Below are positions 29,361-41,845 of a DNA stretch of 64,000 nucleotides, one piece after another. Each line of letters opens with the position of its first letter. The stretch's first letter is position 1. The translations under genes and the position numbers were made by a program. This stretch comes from Euglena gracilis (taxonomy: Eukaryota > Euglenida > Euglenophyceae > Euglenales): assembly GCA_039621445.1 (NCBI GenBank), contig CP154954.1:62292898-62356897 (forward strand). The letters run 5' to 3'. The notes beneath the pieces were generated by a model. The model searched no databases, was not told where the DNA came from, and saw only the letters and a program-made list of their open reading frames with translations.

Positions 29361-32300
29361 ACCGTTGGAGCGAGTTGACGTTGCCAGAATGCTTTGCACG
29401 CTGAATGGTTTGCTGCCCAAGAAGTGCGCCCTTTTGATGCGTTCAAAAAAAATGCCCAGATTGTCCCTTCCTGGAAACCTGTTGCACAGGGAACTGAAAG
29501 AAATAGAATGTAATTTTTTGAACCCCCCCAAGAAAGGAAACGCTTGACACCAAAACTGGTCCCCCCCACATGTGGCACTAAAAGAATTCCCCAAACTGCC
29601 CAACAAAGCCCCTTTCAAAAGCCCTTATGGCAAAAAAAAACAATTTTGAAATGCACCAAAGCAAAGGCGAACGTCGCAACGAAGCGAAGACGAACGTTAC
29701 AATTCACAGCTACAGGGTCCTGTGTTTTTTCGCAAAATACCACAGGACACTGACACCCTCATTACTCTTCTTCTCTTGGATTATCTTCTTTTCTTCTCAT
29801 TTCAACCTGTCAGTGAAAGGATGACAAATGAAAGACAAAAGGAGGACAGAATTAGAATTTAATTCAAGAATTACAGTTCTATGGCAAATTGGAAAGCAGG
29901 AAAACACAGAATGCAAGGTCAAAATGTCACCGAAACACCAAGCCAAAGACACAGAGCTGCATCCAGTGCTCTGTGAAATGGCAGCAAAAGTTCCAAAAAT
30001 TTAATGCACAAACAGAAAACCTCGAGAACGCTCAGAAAATCATATAAAAACAGAACGCACAACAGAAGACATGCCACACGAGAGTGTGGGACTCAAAATG
30101 GTCACCCAGTGGACCAAATTTTGGAAAAAATGTCAATTTTTTGAAAGTGGTCCAGGTGCACCAGAAAACACCAGTGGAATCATTCTTCAAAAGACACCTG
30201 CAGATGGGCATACCTAACTCAATCTTCAAAAAGTCTTGCTTCAATGCATTCCTGATCCTCCAAATAGCTTGTATCTGAAGTTAGAAGAAAGATAAAACCT
30301 AAATACAAAAGGGAGGAAGACCTGAAGGTAAGAAGATACGAGCGCGAGAACCAAGGCGCTTTGCGTGAATCCTAAGCAGTCCGTTCATTATACAACTTTA
30401 CCCCTTGTCAGCCCTTTTTTCAAAATGTCAAGTAATTTGTCTGACGAAGGCGTTTGTCAGGTGAAAATTACATTCCTGGGGGTTACATAAAAAAACAGGC
30501 TGAAATGATGAATGAGAAGAAAGGCTGAAGTGATAAAGGAGGTGAGTCGGGTTGCAGGGGGGGGGGGGTTGCGGGGGGGGGGGGGTGTGGGGGGGGGAAA
30601 TCAATTTTCTAGGACTAAAATTAGTAATCGCCAAGCCCAAAAATTTGGATGATGTCACCACAAATTAGGAATTTACACACATCAAATTTGGAGTTTGGTT
30701 CAAAATTTGGTATCTTCAACCCAAAAAATTGACCCATTGGCACCACTACCAACTAACTACATTTTACCAAAATTAGGCATCTCCCACCCAGAAAAAAAAG
30801 GGCCTCCGGTCGGGCAGCCGGGCCTCCGGGCCTCCGGTCAGGTTGCGAGGGGGTTGCGGGGGGGGGGGTGGGGCGGGGGGGTGTGTGGGGGACACACCCG
30901 AAGGTTGATGCATTGTCTGAAAATTGAAGGCTCGATTCTCGGGTTCACGGGGGGGGGGAGTCACGGGGGGGTCACTGGGGTAGCACCCCCAACAATGTGC
31001 CGCAGGTCGTTGTTGCTGACGCCGGGGTCGATGACCATTGCAGCCGGGGTTCGTCTGCAGGGTGAGCCAGTTCAGTGGCGTTATCCCGTGCTGCGTTGGC
31101 CCTCAGGTTAGGGGGTGCTGCTGGGGGCTTCTGGTCTGGTCTGCTCTGGGTTGCCCGGTGCATTTTTGTGGGCAGTTGTCCGCACGGTCCATTTCTTCCC
31201 TGGCTGAAGATGAGGGGGTGGTTCGAGTCACGGGGGGGGGGGGGCTCTCGGGGGGACCTGGCGGAGTCAATTGGAACACCACGATTTTTTGGTGGCAAAA
31301 ATAGGAATCACCGAGCCGGAATTTTTGAGAATAAATTCCACAAATTAGGAATCCCCACACCTTAATCCCCACACCTCCTATTTTGACACCAAATTAGGAA
31401 TCATTAAGCCCAAAAACGAAACGTTTCCACCTCAAAATTGGGAATATGCCTAAGAATTTTATTAAATTAGGCATCACCGGCCAAAAGTTTACGGTACAAA
31501 GTTTCACCGAAAAGGGTCCTTGTTTTCCTCCGACCCGGTCCTGCCCGGGAAACTGTCCCCTACGCTCTGTCCTCACTGTCTTGTCTGCAGACAGTTTACC
31601 CGGTGGGGGTTATGTGCTGCACCTTCACTGGGTGTCTGCACCCCCCTTTTGTCCAACAACCCCCCCTGTGTCCAGCCACCACCCAACCCCCTCCCCAATC
31701 GAAGGTCACCTTTTCGGAGGTTTGGTCTAGTATTCGGATGGTGGGACGTCCAGGATGAGTGCAGGGCTGAGTGGGAGCCGCGGCAAGAGGTGCATGCGTC
31801 CTGCAGTGGGAAGCGGGTATCGCGCAGGCTGGCCTGCCACAATGTGAAAGGCCGTCCCCCTGGTAGAGGTCGTGAGTGGCAGAGGCGTCTGCGGACCATG
31901 CTGACTAGGGTGGTACCATTCCTCTCAATTATGTACCTCCTAGGGGGTCGGCACACCGTCGCGAGGGGTCCGGCTAGGGGGGGGGAGCGGGGTTTTTTGG
32001 CGTGACGAGGGGGTCCCGGATGGGGGACAGGGAGGGCTGTGCGGGGTTTTCCAAGAAAACTTCCTTTGGCGAGCCTGACATGGCGTGGTGAGGGGGTCTG
32101 AAAAAGGGGGGGAGGGGGGTAAAATGGCGTGGCGAGGGGGTCTGTGAGTGGGGGGGGGCGTACCGACACCTCACCTGGCACTAAGGTACACAATGGGGGG
32201 CTCATGTTCCTTTCCCAATAGGAAAGCACCTCGCCCCCATCCACGGGAAAGTCCCGCCCCATTGTCTACCTCCCACCCCCATTGTGTACCTCTCCTCATT

Positions 32301-33034
32301 GTGTACCTCCCCCAATTTCGGCCTCCCGGGGGAGGTACATAAAGCGGGGGGGCATGGTAGCTCCCCAGGTTTGAGGAAGGGGACTTCCCGTGGGGTTCTC
32401 TGCGTGTTTGCAGGGAGCCTGTGGGGGAGCGTGCACGTCGAGGTAGAGTGCCCATGTGCGCCAAATGGGGCGCGGCAGGAAGGACGTGCCACGGACCCGG
32501 CATGGAGGTGCGACCGGCAACGTAAGGCGACTTTTGCAGGCGAGCGAGCAGCGGTGTCGGAATTTGGGGCGAGGAACATACATGGGTTATCCCTAATTTT
32601 TTGTGAACCCAGCCGAAGCCAAACGCACAGGCCTGGTTGGTTTTCTTTTTTAAAAAACCCTGCCTTCATCTGTTCCAAAAAAAGTGGGGGTCAGCAACAC
32701 CCAAAGCATTGAGTTCGCTTGGAAACAATGTAAACGTGACATAAATGCAAAACACCCGGCGTGTGTGACACCAGGGCTGTGCCGTCAGGGCCAGGTGCAC
32801 ATGCTGAATTGGGAGGGCTGCGTCTGGGGCTGTACGGGAAAGCATCTTAAGCAGAAAAAATGCCTCGGCGTGAAATCACTGATGAGAATTTGGCAGAAAA
32901 AAAGCACCCCACAAAGTCAAAAAATGAGCGCAAAAGGGGGAAGGGGGGCCCCCAGACACAACCCGGCCGCATCGGTGAACCGTGCAAAGGGGGAGGTGAA
33001 ATGCATGTGGCCTGTCCGGTCACAAGGGGGCGGG
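29361..33034. other. Spacer X between divergent G1 and G2, non-coding, copy 1
   Basis: About 3.7 kb with no recognisable gene. It contains G-runs (30560-30600, 30857-30890, 30945-30970, 31231-31242). A recurring degenerate phrase AAATTAGGAATC/GGCATC appears near 30664, 30771, 31345, 31391 and 31470. A cluster of GTGTACCTCCC words lies at 32255-32335. The reading frames across it are shadows of low-complexity DNA. It is repeated almost exactly at 35296-38962. Confidence 0.75.
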
Positions 33035-33731
33035 TGTGTACCAGGCGTGTGCTTCTGTCCACTTCCATTAACGAACTTAGGATGGAAGCAGATCCTATTA
33101 GGATTTCCTAATGGGTGCCCCTTCTCTCTCCACAGGTGGTATTCTTTTATATTCTTGTTCCTTCCTTTTCTTCGGACCGACTTGGATATCCAGTCCATTC
33201 TCCGTGCATTGCTCTGTGCTTTGCTTCTTGGGAAGTGGGAAAAAGGGTTTTTCTGTTACTCTAATTTTCAGTTCCTAAATAGGTGTGCAAAGGCGAAAGC
33301 GAAGACTTTTTTCGGAATTCGGAAAGGGGAATTGGGAATCAGAGGTACACTTGGTAGCAGATTGGTTACGATCCTACACACACTTCACAAACAGAAAGGC
33401 TACCAGGTATTACACTTGGTAGCAGATTGGTTCGATCCTACGCTGACTGGCATCGGAGAGCCCCTGCACCGTTATTACACGGTCGCAGCGTCAGCTCCCG
33501 GCTTGCAGTCAACGTCTAAGCGGATGAGCAGGCTCCGGAAGGCTCTGCACGGTATTGCCCGTTACAGCCCCTCTGGTGCCAGCACAACTGCTTGGTTTTG
33601 TGGGTTTTTGCTGTTTTTTGTCATCAGAAAGATGCAGAGCACAGGCCCCAACCATCAATTCAACTACGCCTTATTACACGCATCATTGCAACACATTGAC
33701 CAAGAAACAGGGGATTGGAAGCTTTTATGTG
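33035..33731 (+). mobile_element. G2 5' end, copy 1, cut by the assembly gap
   Basis: The LTR (33035-33351, TGTGTACCAGG to GTACACT), tandem primer-binding sites (33352 and about 33421) and the first gag codons (MQSTGPNHQFNYALL) end at the N-run. The segment is identical in layout to 38963-39659. Confidence 0.88.
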
Positions 33732-33744
33732 NNNNNNNNNNNNN
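33732..33744. other. 13-N assembly gap
   Basis: Thirteen N bases. The sequence to the left (27809-33731) is repeated to the right (33745-39659), so the gap joins two overlapping contigs or haplotypes. Confidence 0.97.
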
Positions 33745-35290
33745 CGCAGATGAACAGGACTCCATTTGTCCCGATAACTGTTGTAGTGAGCCATGCAAGT
33801 GCAGAAACTTGGAGTCATTCCGCGTTTCCGCTTCATGCATGCATTCACTAATTTGCCGGAAGTTTTGCGGGAGCTGTTGGCATATTCTGTCAAAGGTTTC
33901 CCGAAAGTTTGCAAGGTCAATACTCGCACTTTCGAAATTCCTCTGGCAATATCTGCCAACTTCCTGCAAGTAATTCCAGCAGTGTTCCAGCTTGGTGAAG
34001 ACATGTTTCTGGTTGTCCTCGTCAAACTGAAGCACTTTGTTCAATGCGGTTGCACACTCTGCAACGCATTGTTGCACATGGTTGAACTGTCTCACAAGGG
34101 GGTGATCCCCTGGAAGCCGAGCAACAATATCCTGCACATCCTCAGCAGTGAGGAGCTCACCAGTGCCCTTCCCATAGTCATCCATGGGTTGGGATGTACC
34201 GGAGAATTCCGGCACCACGAGGCGAGTCTCCGGTTGCCAAGGTAGTGCGGGATAGTACCCAAGATCGGGTGGTGGTGGCAAAGCTGTGTAAGGGCTTGCC
34301 GGTGGAAGAACGGGTGGTGGTTGAAAGAAACACGGGTTTCCAACCCACCATCACCAGAGAAGCCCGGTGGCGGAATCACCACGGGTCTCTCCGGTGTGCG
34401 CAGCTGCACCGTTGCCGCAGACAGAGGCGAATACCCCCGTTGTGGCAAGGTGAGTGCGGAAGAGGCCGCATTAGCCTCTGAAGCCAATGATGTGGAGGGC
34501 TCATCGCCGACCACTGTCAATGATGACAAGTGTTGCAATTGTGACAATTGAATCAATTGTGCCTCATCGGCGTGGGAACTGGAAGCACTTTCACATAAAA
34601 GCTTCCAATCCCCATTTTCTTGGTCAATGTCTTGCAATGATGGCTGTAATAAGGCATAATTGAATGGATGGTTGGGGCCTGTGCTTTGCATCTTTCTGAT
34701 GACAAAAACAGCAAAAACCCACAAAACTAAGCAGTTGTGCTGGCACCAGAGGGGCTGTAACGGGTAATACCGTACAGAACCTTCCGGGGCCTGCTCGTCT
34801 GCTTAGACGTTGACTAGAAGCCGGGAGCTGACGCTGCGACCGTGTAATAACGGTGCAGGGGCCCTCCGCTGCCAGTCAGCGTAAGATCGAACCAATCTGC
34901 TACCAAGTGTAATACCTGGTAGCCTTTCTTTCTGTATGGGCTGTATGTGTAGGATCGTGACCTAATCTGCTACCAAGTGTACGTCTGATTCCCAATTCCC
35001 CGTTTCCAATTCCCAAAGCCTTCGCTTTCGCCTTGGCGCACCTACTTGGGGACTGAAAATCAGAGTAACAGAAAATCCCTTTTCCCACTTCCCAAGAAGC
35101 AAAACACGGAGCACTGCAGGGAGGACGGACTGGATAACCAAGTCCGGTCCGATGGAAAGGAAGGAAAAGGTATAAAGAAGAATACCACCGGTGGAGAGAG
35201 AAGGGGGCACCCATTAGGAGATCCTAATAGGATCTGCTTCCATCCTAACTTCCTCAACGGAAGGGGACAGAAGCATACGCCTGGTACACA
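33745..35290 (-). mobile_element. Second copy of the G1 gag start and 5' LTR (probable assembly duplicate)
   Basis: Nearly base-for-base equal to 27809-29355: the gag part 1 N-terminal half (a one-base loss near 34335 shifts the frame), leader with both primer-binding sites, LTR at 34976-35290, and then AAGTC at 35291-35295. Confidence 0.88.
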
Positions 35291-35295
35291 AAGTC

Positions 35296-38200
35296 ACCGT
35301 TGGAGCGAGTTGACGTTGCCAGAATGCTTTGCACGCTGAATGGTTTGCTGCCCAAGAAGTGCGCCCTTTTGATGCGTTCAAAAAAAATGCCCAGATGTCC
35401 CTTTCCTGGAAACCTGTTGCACAGGGAACTGAAAGAATAGAATGGAATTTTTTGAACCCCCCCAAGAAAGTAAACGCTTGACACAAAAACTGGTCCCCCC
35501 ACATGTGGCACTAAAAGAATCCCCCAAACTACCCAACAAAGCCCTTTTCAAAAGCCCTTATGGCAAAAAAAACAATTTTGAAATGCACCAAAGCAAAGGC
35601 GAACGTCGCAACGAAGCGAAGACGAACGTTACAATTCACAGCTACAGGGTCCTGTGTTTTTTCGCAAAATACCACAGGACACTGACACCCTCATTACTCT
35701 TCTTCTCTTGGATTATCTTCTTTTCTTCTCATTTCAACCTGTCAGTGAAAGGATGACAAATGAAAGACAAAAGGAGGACAGAATTAGAATTTAATTCAAG
35801 AATTACAGTTCTATGGCAAATTGGAAAGCAGGAAAACACAGAATGCAAGGTCAAAATGTCACCGAAACACCAAGCCAAAGACACAGAGCTGCATCCAGTG
35901 CTCTGTGAAATGGCAGCAAAAGTTCCAAAAATTTAATGCACAAACAGAAAACCTCGAGAACGCTCAGAAAATCATAAAAACAGAACGCACAACAGAAGAC
36001 ATGCCACACGAGAGTGTGGGACTCAAAATGGTCACCCAGTGGACCAAATTTTGGAAAAAATGTCAATTTTTTGAAAGTGGTCCAGGTGCACCAGAAAACA
36101 CCAGTGGAATCATTCTTCAAAAGACACCTGCAGATGGGCATACCTAACTCAATCTTCAAAAAGTCTTGCTTCAATGCATTCCTGATCCTCCAAATAGCTT
36201 GTATCTGAAGTTAGAAGAAAGATAAAACCTAAATACAAAAGGGAGGAAGACCTGAAGGTAAGAAGATACGAGCGCGAGAACCAAGGCGCTTTGCGTGAAT
36301 CCTAAGCAGTCCGTTCATTATACAACTTTACCCCTTGTCAGCCCTTTTTTCAAAATGTCAAGTAATTTGTCTGACGAAGGCGTTTGTCAGGTGAAAATTA
36401 CATTCCTGGGGGTTACATAAAAAAACAGGCTGAAATGATGAATGAGAAGAAAGGCTGAAGTGATAAAGGAGGTGAGTCGGGTTGCAGGGGGGGGGGGGTT
36501 GCGGGAGGAGGGGGGGTTGCGGGGGGAAATCAATTTTCTAGGACTAAAATTAGTAATCGCCAAGCCCAAAAATTTGGATGATGTCACCACAAATTAGGAA
36601 TTTACACACATCAAATTTGGAGTTTGGTTCAAAATTTGGTATCTTCAACCCAAAAAATTGACCCATTGGCACCACTACCAACTAACTACATTTTACCAAA
36701 ATTAGGCATCTCCCACCCAGAAAAAAAAGGGCCTCCGGTCGGGCAGCCGGGCCTCCGGGCCTCCGGTCAGGTTGCGAGGGGGTTGCGGGGGGGGGGGGGG
36801 GGCGGGGGGGGGGGTGGGGGACACACCCGAAGGTTGATGCATTGTCTGAAAATTGAAGGCTCGATTCTCGGGTTCACGGGGGGGGGGAGTCACGGGGGGG
36901 TCACTGGGGTAGCACCCCCAACAATGTGCCGCAGGTCGTTGTTGCTGACGCCGGGGTCGATGACCATTGCAGCCGGGGTTCGTCTGCAGGGTGAGCCAGT
37001 TCAGTGGCGTTATCCCGTGCTGCGTTGGCCCTCAGGTTAGGGGGTGCTGCTGGGGGCTTCTGGTCTGGTCTGCTCTGGGTTGCCCGGTGCATTTTTGTGG
37101 GCAGTTGTCCGCACGGTCCATTTCTTCCCTGGCTGAAGATGAGGGGGTGGTTCGAGTCACGGGGGGGGGGGGACCTCGGGGGGACCTGGCGGAGTCAATT
37201 GGAACACCACGATTTTTTGGTGGCAAAAATAGGAATCACCGAGCCGGAATTTTTGAGAATAAATTCCACAAATTAGGAATCCCCACACCTTAATCCCCAC
37301 ACCTCCTATTTTGACACCAAATTAGGAATCATTAAGCCCAAAAACGAAACGTTTCCACCTCAAAATTGGGAATATGCCTAAGAATTTTATTAAATTAGGC
37401 ATCACCGGCCAAAAGTTTACGGTACAAAGTTTCACCGAAAAGGGTCCTTGTTTTCCTCCGACCCGGTCCTGCCCGGGAAACTGTCCCCTACGCTCTGTCC
37501 TCACTGTCTTGTCTGCAGACAGTTTACCCGGTGGGGGTTATGTGCTGCACCTTCACTGGGTGTCTGCACCCCCCTTTTGTCCAACAACCCCCCCTGTGTC
37601 CAGCCACCACCCAACCCCCTCCCCAATCGAAGGTCACCTTTTCGGAGGTTTGGTCTAGTATTCGGATGGTGGGACGTCCAGGATGAGTGCAGGGCTGAGT
37701 GGGAGCCGCGGCAAGAGGTGCATGCGTCCTGCAGTGGGAAGCGGGTATCGCGCAGGCTGGCCTGCCACAATGTGAAAGGCCGTCCCCCTGGTAGAGGTCG
37801 TGAGTGGCAGAGGCGTCTGCGGACCATGCTGACTAGGGTGGTACCATTCCTCTCAATTATGTACCTCCTAGGGGGTCGGCACACCGTCGCGAGGGGTCCG
37901 GCTAGGGGGGGGGAGCGGGGTTTTTTGGCGTGACGAGGGGGTCCCGGATGGGGGACAGGGAGGGCTGTGCGGGGTTTTCCAAGAAAACTTCCTTTGGCGA
38001 GCCTGACATGGCGTGGTGAGGGGGTCTGAAAAAGGGGGGGAGGGGGGTAAAATGGCGTGGCGAGGGGGTCTGTGAGTGGGGGGGGTCGTACCGACCCCTC
38101 CCCTGGGGAGAAGGTACACAATGGGGGGCTCATGTTCCTTTCCCAATAGGAAAGCACCTCGCCCCCATCCACGGGAAAGTCCCGCCCCATTGTCTACCTC

Positions 38201-38962
38201 CCACCCCCATTGTGTACCTCTCCTCATTGTGTACCTCCCCCAATTTCGGCCTCCCGGGGGAGGTACATAAAGCGGGGGGGCATGGTAGCTCCCCAGGTTT
38301 GAGGAAGGGGACTTCCCGTGGGGTTCTCTGCGTGTTTGCAGGGAGCCTGTGGGGGAGCGTGCACGTCGAGGTAGAGTGCCCATGTGCGCCAAATGGGGCG
38401 CGGCAGGAAGGACGTGCCACGGACCCGGCATGGAGGTGCGACCGGCAACGTAAGGCGACTTTTGCAGGCGAGCGAGCAGCGGTGTCGGAATTTGGGGCGA
38501 GGAACATACATGGGTTATCCCTAATTTTTTGTGAACCCAGCCGAAGCCAAACGCACAGGCCTGGTTGGTTTTCTTTTTTAAAAAACCCTGCCTTCATCTG
38601 TTCCAAAAAAAGTGGGGGTCAGCAACACCCAAAGCATTGAGTTCGCTTGGAAACAATGTAAACGTGACATAAATGCAAAACACCCGGCGTGTGTGACACC
38701 AGGGCTGTGCCGTCAGGGCCAGGTGCACATGCTGAATTGGGAGGGCTGCGTCTGGGGCTGTACGGGAAAGCATCTTAAGCAGAAAAAATGCCTCGGCGTG
38801 AAATCACTGATGAGAATTTGGCAGAAAAAAAGCACCCCACAAAGTCAAAAAATGAGCGCAAAAGGGGGAAGGGGGGCCCCCAGACACAACCCGGCCGCAT
38901 CGGTGAACCGTGCAAAGGGGGAGGTGAAATGCATGTGGCCTGTCCGGTCACAAGGGGGCGGG
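35296..38962. other. Spacer X, copy 2
   Basis: The same sequence as 29361-33034 with small indels, mostly in homopolymers (e.g. G-runs near 36487-36525 and 36786-36815), and a few substitutions. Non-coding. Confidence 0.85.
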
Positions 38963-39279
38963 TGTGTACCAGGCGTGTGCTTCTGTCCACTTCCATTAAC
39001 GAACTTAGGATGGAAGCAGATCCTATTAGGATTTCCTAATGGGTGCCCCTTCTCTCTCCACAGGTGGTATTCTTTTATATTCTTGTTCCTTCCTTTTCTT
39101 CGGACCGACTTGGATATCCAGTCCATTCTCCGTGCATTGCTCTGTGCTTTGCTTCTTGGGAAGTGGGAAAAAGGGTTTTTCTGTTACTCTAATTTTCAGT
39201 TCCTAAATAGGTGTGCAAAGGCGAAAGCGAAGACTTTTTTCGGAATTCGGAAAGGGGAATTGGGAATCAGAGGTACACT
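38963..39279 (+). repeat. G2 5' LTR
   Basis: It begins TGTGTACCAGGCGTG and ends GGTACACT, about 317 bp. It is clearly related to the G1 LTR but with many more substitutions (e.g. CTTCTGTCCACTTCC against CCCCTTCC), so G2 is an older or diverged copy. PBS TGGTAGCAGATTGG follows at 39280 and again about 70 bases later. Confidence 0.9.
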
Positions 39280-39561
39280 TGGTAGCAGATTGGTTACGAT
39301 CCTACACACACTTCACAAACAGAAAGGCTACCAGGTATTACACTTGGTAGCAGATTGGTTCGATCCTACGCTGACTGGCATCGGAGAGCCCCTGCACCGT
39401 TATTACACGGTCGCAGCGTCAGCTCCCGGCTTGCAGTCAACGTCTAAGCGGATGAGCAGGCTCCGGAAGGCTCTGCACGGTATTGCCCGTTACAGCCCCT
39501 CTGGTGCCAGCACAACTGCTTGGTTTTGTGGGTTTTTGCTGTTTTTTGTCATCAGAAAGAT

Positions 39562-41612
39562 GCAGAGCACAGGCCCCAACCATCAATTCAACTACGCCTT
39601 ATTACACGCATCATTGCAACACATTGACCAAGAAACAGGGGATTGGAAGCTTTTATGTGACAGTGCTTCCAGTTCTCACGCCGATGAGGCACAATTGGTT
39701 CGATTGTCAAGATTGCAGCATTTATCATCATTGACAGTGGTCGGCGATGAGCCCTGCAGTTCATTGGCTTCAGAGGCTAATGCTGCCTCTTCCACACTCA
39801 CCTTGCCACAACGGGGGTATTCGCCTCTGTCTGCGACAATGGTGCAGCTGCGCACACCGGAGAGACCCGTGATGATTCCTCCACCGGGCTTCTCTGGTGA
39901 TGGTGGGCTAGAAACCCCATGTTTTTTTCAACCACCCGTTCTTCTACCGGCAAGCCCTTACAGAGCTTTGCCACCACCACCTGATCTTGCGTGCTATCCC
40001 GCACTACCTTGGCAGCCGGAGACGCGCATAGTGGTACCAGAATTCTCCGGTACGTCCCAACCCATGGATGGCTATGGGAAGGGCACTTGGGAGCTCCTCA
40101 CTGCTGAGGATGTGCAGGATATCGTTTCTCGGCTTCCAGGTGATCGCCCCCTCGTGAGGTAGTTCAACCAAGTGCAACAATGTGTTGCAGAGTGTGCAAC
40201 CGCACTCAACAAAGTGCTCCAGTTTGATGAGGACAACCAAAAACATGTCTTCACCAAGCTGGAATACAAGCTGGAATTACTTGCAGGAAGTGGACAAATA
40301 TTGCCAGAGGAATTTCGAAAGCGCGGGTATTGACCTTGCAAACTTTCGGGAAACCTTTGACAAAATGTGCCAACAACTTCCACAAAACTTCCCGCAAATT
40401 AGTGAATGCATGCATGAAGCAGAAACGCGGAAAAACTCCAAGTTTCTGCACTTGCATGGCTCACTACGACAGTTATCGGGACAAATGGAGTCCTGTTCAT
40501 CCGCGTTTTTGCATTTGCAACAACAGTTGCATGCACGAGATTCCTCGTCTGCATCATCCAGCCGTGGTGGATTTGTGTCTATGGACCATTTCACCACATT
40601 TTCCGCAACTTTCCATGAATCGCAACACCGCATTATGCAGTTCTGCGATGAAATGGAAAAGTTTCGGCATTTCAAGTCACAATCCAACAAGAATTTTGCT
40701 CTTCACACGTATGTGCGGCAGTTGGAGGAGCGACTTTCCCGTTTGGAGCAAAAAACCTGCTTTTGTGACGCAAACCACGGGTTTGATTATCAACATCTTT
40801 CGTTTTCGTAGGGGGTGAAGGTGGGGGGGTGGTCATCGGCGGGGCAACGGTTTGAAAGCGTGCCTGCCTTTGGATCGGTAGGGTTGTGTGTTTTGGTGTT
40901 TGATTATCCAATCTGAGCCCGAAAGTCGCGGAATTGGCACAACGGCAGGATTCCCTGCAGTTTCAGTTGCGATCCGACATCGGAGGGATTAACTCGGCAA
41001 TTGCGTGTTTGCAACGAAGCTATTCCGCACTTTCCCACCGAGTTCCGGACATTAGCGGTATTCAGACTGCTGTTGGAGAACTCCAGACCCAGTATGCATC
41101 GCTGTCTCCAAAGTAACGGAAATGCAGTCTCTACCTGCAGGTTCCAGTTCCCGGATTACTGACAAACCCGATGTCAAAGCATTTCATGAGAAAATGCTCA
41201 GTAGCAATCTGGAAACCTTGCAAGGTTTTTGCAACAGCCTATTACGGCTTCAGGAATCGGTGAATCGGAATGCCAGATCCACGCAAGGTGAGATTACCAG
41301 GTTGGATGAGCGAATTTCCGCGTTTATGGATAAACCCAAACCGGAAATTTGCCCGTGGGTTCCACAACTGGTTTGTCGGATTATCCTGCACCGGTTACGT
41401 CCAACACCACACCAACTAAGGTACAAACACCTTTGCAGATTCTCTCAGAAGCTGTAAAAGCATTAACGGGGCAACTCCAATTATTGGATGAGTCTCACGG
41501 GAATCTTGACCAAGATGTCAACGGAATTTCCGAAACCAATCCGGACTTAGATGACTTTTCCCGTTACCGCAAGCGTATTCGCGCTTTGGAGGATGAAGTT
41601 GACCGTATTTAA
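39562..41612 (+). pseudogene. gag: G2 gag part 1, broken
   Basis: The homologue of the G1 coiled-coil-like protein reads MQSTGPNHQFNYALL onward. A TAG at 40160-40162 replaces G1's CAG. A frame change lies near 40262, the 106-bp insertion at 40792-40897, and TAA codons near 41113 and 41610. Helical segments such as YVRQLEERLSRLEQKTC and RYRKRIRALEDEVDRI are still readable. The break points differ from any in G1, so the two copies decayed independently. Confidence 0.82.
40781..40908. mobile_element. Small insertion with 11-bp target-site duplication
   Basis: GTTTGATTATC occurs at 40781-40791 and again at 40898-40908, bracketing 106 bp absent from the matching G1 position (near 27520-27540). 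The insert has no clear terminal inverted repeat or poly-A and is G-rich in its centre (GGGGGTGAAGGTGGGGGGGT). It could be a short non-autonomous retroposon or filler DNA. Confidence 0.65.
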
Positions 41613-41845
41613 GGCCAGCTCCAGCTCGTTGAGCATTTGGAGCGAAGTGTGCATGACTTGTCTGTAGGTTTTGTATAATGTGTCCAACCAACAGCGGTTT
41701 CACACCGCAATTTGGCAGTATGCATTGCCGAAGATGCGCCAAATGTTCCAGATTCACGTTTACACAACCCGAATCCAGGTGCACACGCACCACCACCACC
41801 CGTGTCCCGAGTGTCACAATCCGCGATTCCGTGAACTATGCCACC

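Noticed and set aside
31520-32262. ORFs of 161 and 229 codons in spacer X (and copies at 37448-38190)
   Set aside because: Conservation between the two copies only reflects the near-exact duplication across the gap. Composition is low-complexity Pro/Ser/Gly, with no domain.
32684-33973. 429-codon plus ORF spanning the N gap (and its twin at 38612-40162)
   Set aside because: It reads through the end of spacer X, the G2 LTR and leader before reaching gag. The LTR part is not coding, and the gap translates as unknown residues. Only the portion from MQSTGPNH onward is a gene.
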